A stretch of 64,000 bases of DNA, taken from the NCBI RefSeq assembly GCF_021347895.1, contig NC_067132.1:8230338-8294337 (forward strand), in the 5' to 3' direction. The notes beneath the pieces are model-generated. The model saw only the letters and a program-made list of their open reading frames with translations, did not search any database and had not been told where the DNA came from. The translations under genes and the position numbers were made by a program. Shown here piece by piece: positions 60,648 through 64,000 of the stretch; the first letter of the stretch is position 1, and each line of letters begins with the position of its first letter. Origin of the DNA: Acanthochromis polyacanthus (taxonomy: Eukaryota; Chordata; Actinopteri; Pomacentridae).

Positions 60648-63600
60648 TGTTTGCTTTTCTGCTTCTTCTTGTCTGACATTACAGTACCTTTGGAATTTGA
60701 ACTGCTGGTCAAACAGTCCAAGACATTTGAAGGCATCACTGTGAGAGGGGGATTTATCACAGGTTTTTAATATATTTTAAACCAAACGATAAATTGATTA
60801 ATCAAGAATATATTTGGCAGATTGTTTGGTTTAGAAAAGTGATTAGATGTGACATGATCTGATCTTAAACAATTTGTGGATTAACAGAGTAACAAAAGTG
60901 TCAGGATGTTTGTTTTAGTGAACAAAATGTAATTACTCTAGTATGACTGTTTTAAAGACTAAATAAAGTAAACATAAAATGATGCAGTTACAGCTGACAA
61001 TGCCATACTTGACTAGAATGGAAGAAACTACTTTTCCAGTCCAGTCATATTCAACACTACATTACAGGCAATACTGTCTGCTTACATGACAGTTTGCTGA
61101 AAGCATATTGAATGTGTTGCTTGTGAAATTCATCTAGCAATATAAGTACTGTGCAAAAGCATAGGCAATTAGAGAGTTAACAACATAATAAGGGGAGACA
61201 GAGAGGCAAAAATACAGACTGCCACATACAGCTTTAAACAGAACCAGACCTGCCTGAGAAATAAACAGGAAACACATGTCCAGGACAGATGGGCAAACAG
61301 ACCAACGGACAACGACAGAAATACTCCAATCACCTGCTTAGTTTCAGCTTCAACACAACAGTAAAAAGGCTGTATTTTACTACAGCAGCTTTACACTGCC
61401 TGTAAGCAAGCAGTTTATTAGTGGGTCACAACTAACTACTACAATATTTGTTCTCCTAATACTACTGAAGCCACAAGCTTCAGACCATACCTAGTCTGTC
61501 GTTTATCCATGAGGTGCGGCTTGGCCATAAGTTCTGAGTAAGATACCCAGTGTCTCACAAGGAAAACAGTGAGGAAGTAAGGAAGCCCTATTCATTCTTG
61601 AGGAGTCCATACTCCGCACTGCACTCCCACTGATTATTTGACCAGTATGACTTTCTAGCTCACACATCATCCTACTCCACCCACTGCCACAGAGATTCTG
61701 CTCACTCCCCTCTGGAACACAGTGTTCTGTCCAAAATCTGTATGCCCTATAGCAAGCAAATGTATATATGTACTTAGGTTCTTTATTCTGAACTAATTTT
61801 ACTATTGTGCTACTACATGTGTAGGAAGACTTTGGGAAATGGAAAATAATCTTTAATAAAAAAACTAAAAAGTAAACATAATCAGTGTAATCCAATTTTT
61901 ATGGATTGAGTCCCTCGATTGAAAAGCTTTCGCGTTCGTATGAACAATTTGCTGGATTCAGGTGACATTCTTGGTTCCAAAGTGTTATCAGTGGAAAAAA
62001 ATGAGGGATACAATAAGGTGATTAAAGGGTTTTTAAGTCAGACATAGCATATCATACACTTATTATATATACATTTTCAGAGAAGCTATCAGATGCTGAT
62101 TACAGGTTTTAGCAGTATGTGGTCAAACAGAGACTTTCAGTTGAGACCAGTTACACATAGCAACAGCTACAGTTCAATAGCATTATCACACCCATGCAAC
62201 AACAATAAGAAGTGTGGCAAATGTTTATCCTGAGGTCCTGAGGCGTATTTCACTGACAAAAGACAGGTCAATGTCTACTTTTGTGTTTCAATGTGGAGCC
62301 ACATTTAAGAGCTGAATATAATAGATACGTGATAAAGCATCGTCACAACAAAAAGTTCAAGAGTTCAAAAATGGCACAAAGGGATGATTGTTGACGGTAT
62401 AAGTGACTTGTCTTTCAAAGGGGTAACTTAAGGTACAATGTAGACACGAGACACAAAGGCAAATGCTGTGTTTTCAAATGAGGCCAGTAGTTGAGCTCCT
62501 CTAATGGTATTTGGTGAAATTTGCATTTGTTCAGGTGACTTAGGAGGACTGAAACAACTTCTATTTAACTTTAACAGAAGACCAAGGTCAAAAATATTTT
62601 TTCTTTACATCATCTCCTTTATTTTTCACTCATCTGTTAAAGCGAGAATCAAAAGGGTATAAAGCAAATGTGTCAAAGGTAAAGCTGGACCTCCAAATGA
62701 TGGGTTCATGAGAAGCAGAGTGAGGGGGACATCAGTATCAATTTCAGGAAGGAATAAGCAATGAGATTATGATATAAAGAAACAGGGAGGGAGAAAAGGA
62801 CAAAGGAGAAAGAGCGAATGAGGAAAAACTGGATTCCATTACATTACAGCATGGGGGTGGGGTCTCACCTCCCCTCATTCAGCCAACGGGAAGCAAGCCA
62901 GAAGCATAATCAATAACAGGGACTGCTATTTGACTCTGTCCTCACTACACATGTTCATAAGACAACAACATTTATGCTATCAAGAACCCTCCCTAGCAAA
63001 AAACACAAGACTAACTCCTTCAGGGCGTCTCTCTTTCCAGTGTGCAGAGTCTGCTAGTATCAATTGATGATACCTTAGTCATCACGTTCTCACTGAGACA
63101 ACAAAAATGTACAAAATGATACCGTTTGCATCCTTTGTTCTAGCATATGCATCTATGGAAGAGGACCTGTGGGTTTGTGTTAACAATAGAATGAATCTCT
63201 TTAAAACAGTCTCATTACAAACAAAATAACGTGTGTGGTCCTGATGCTTTCACAAGCCAAATTACAGCATATAATCTTGTGGCTTTAGAACAGATCAATG
63301 GCCTCATCCCCTGCTCACCCACAGTTGTTGCCCCTACAGCCTTTGTCAGAGACAAATGATTTGCATTCGTACAAACAAGTACAGGGGAAGCCAATACGGT
63401 ATGATATTCTGTATAACCATCATCATAAAAAGCCATTCTCTCTCCCACAGTCTGTAAAATCTTACCCAGCATGCAGCCGTAATTGCAGCTCAACAGCAGA
63501 AATTAAACACTGGGAACTGATTCGCTCAGCACCATGTAAAGTGCTGTAAAAGCAGTAACTTTACAACAATCTGAAGAAACATGGAGTGTCAAACAGGAGT

Positions 63601-64000
63601 GTGTTAAATATGTACTCCATGACCTCTCCATGTTGAATGGTATGAAAACCAGGGTTGTTGCATTGGCAGCATGCCTTCAGACAGGTTGATGTTAATACTG
63701 TATGCAGAGGCCACAGGGAAAGGACGACACTATGTTCTAATACCAAATCTATAGTGTTATATTGATCTGTGTGTCCAGGTGCAAGATGAAGTCTGGGTGT
63801 TGGGAAAATGTATTCAAAGTTAACCAAACTGTTATTAAGTTCAATAAGCTGGCCCTGTTCTGTTCTAACTATCAGCTAAAAAAAAAAAAAATGCAGGATA
63901 TGAGTCAGGCTTCTCAAAACACAGTCCTGTTTTGTTCACCTAAATGACACATATTTGCTGACTTTTACACGCAATACAAATGCTAGGGCTATTTAAGTTC
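60648..64000. other. Intergenic or distant intronic DNA, no gene seen
   Basis: No exon could be supported. A possible splice-donor-like GAGGTGAGACC on the minus strand near 62,865 follows sequence without a convincing coding frame; it might be a 5' UTR exon. The right edge may lie within a neighbouring gene's non-coding sequence. Confidence 0.4.

Noticed and set aside
62840..62890. Exon on the minus strand ending at GAGGTGAGACC
   Set aside because: The upstream frame has no recognisable coding content; a donor-like string alone is weak.

Overview
This is nuclear DNA from a ray-finned (teleost) fish, probably a percomorph. The evidence is vertebrate intron-exon structure, AT-rich introns with long CA/TA microsatellites, several Tc1-like transposons, hAT-like and SINE-like repeats typical of fish genomes, and exons that translate to fish-like versions of two vertebrate genes. 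No bacterial genes, CRISPR array, tRNA gene or complete rRNA gene was seen.

Layout. (1) 1-950: first coding exon and CpG-rich 5' region of gfod1 on the minus strand; the rest of that gene lies off the left edge. (2) 951-9,100: gene-poor DNA with a SINE-like repeat, an internally deleted RTE-type LINE inside a perfect 16-bp target-site duplication, and a decayed LINE fragment. (3) About 9,105-48,985, minus strand: a K-Cl cotransporter gene, best match KCC4 (slc12a7). Twenty-five coding exons were placed by hand. All introns are GT-AG, all phases agree, and the model gives 1,092 residues, close to the 1,083 of human KCC4. The last large intron (24) holds a fossil Tc1-like element beside a young Tc1-like element with an intact 350-residue transposase. 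Intron 1 (12 kb) holds a tRNA-like SINE and a nested inverted-repeat structure stuffed with microsatellites. (4) 49-64 kb: upstream DNA without a recognised host gene but with four more elements: a Tc1-like fossil; a 1.16-kb TIR element carrying a SWIM zinc-finger reading frame on one strand and a THAP zinc-finger reading frame on the other; a hAT-like element with a perfect 8-bp target duplication that carries the first 37 bases of 18S rRNA; and another Tc1-like fossil.

The two host genes are unrelated in function: GFOD1 is an oxidoreductase-fold protein, and KCC4 is an electroneutral K+/Cl- exporter used in cell-volume and epithelial ion control. They lie head to tail on the same strand. 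The least ordinary content is in the mobile elements, above all the SWIM/THAP element (53,682-54,837) and the rRNA-carrying hAT element (56,465-57,293), and in exon 22 of slc12a7, which carries a KCC2-like regulatory threonine motif in a KCC4-like protein.
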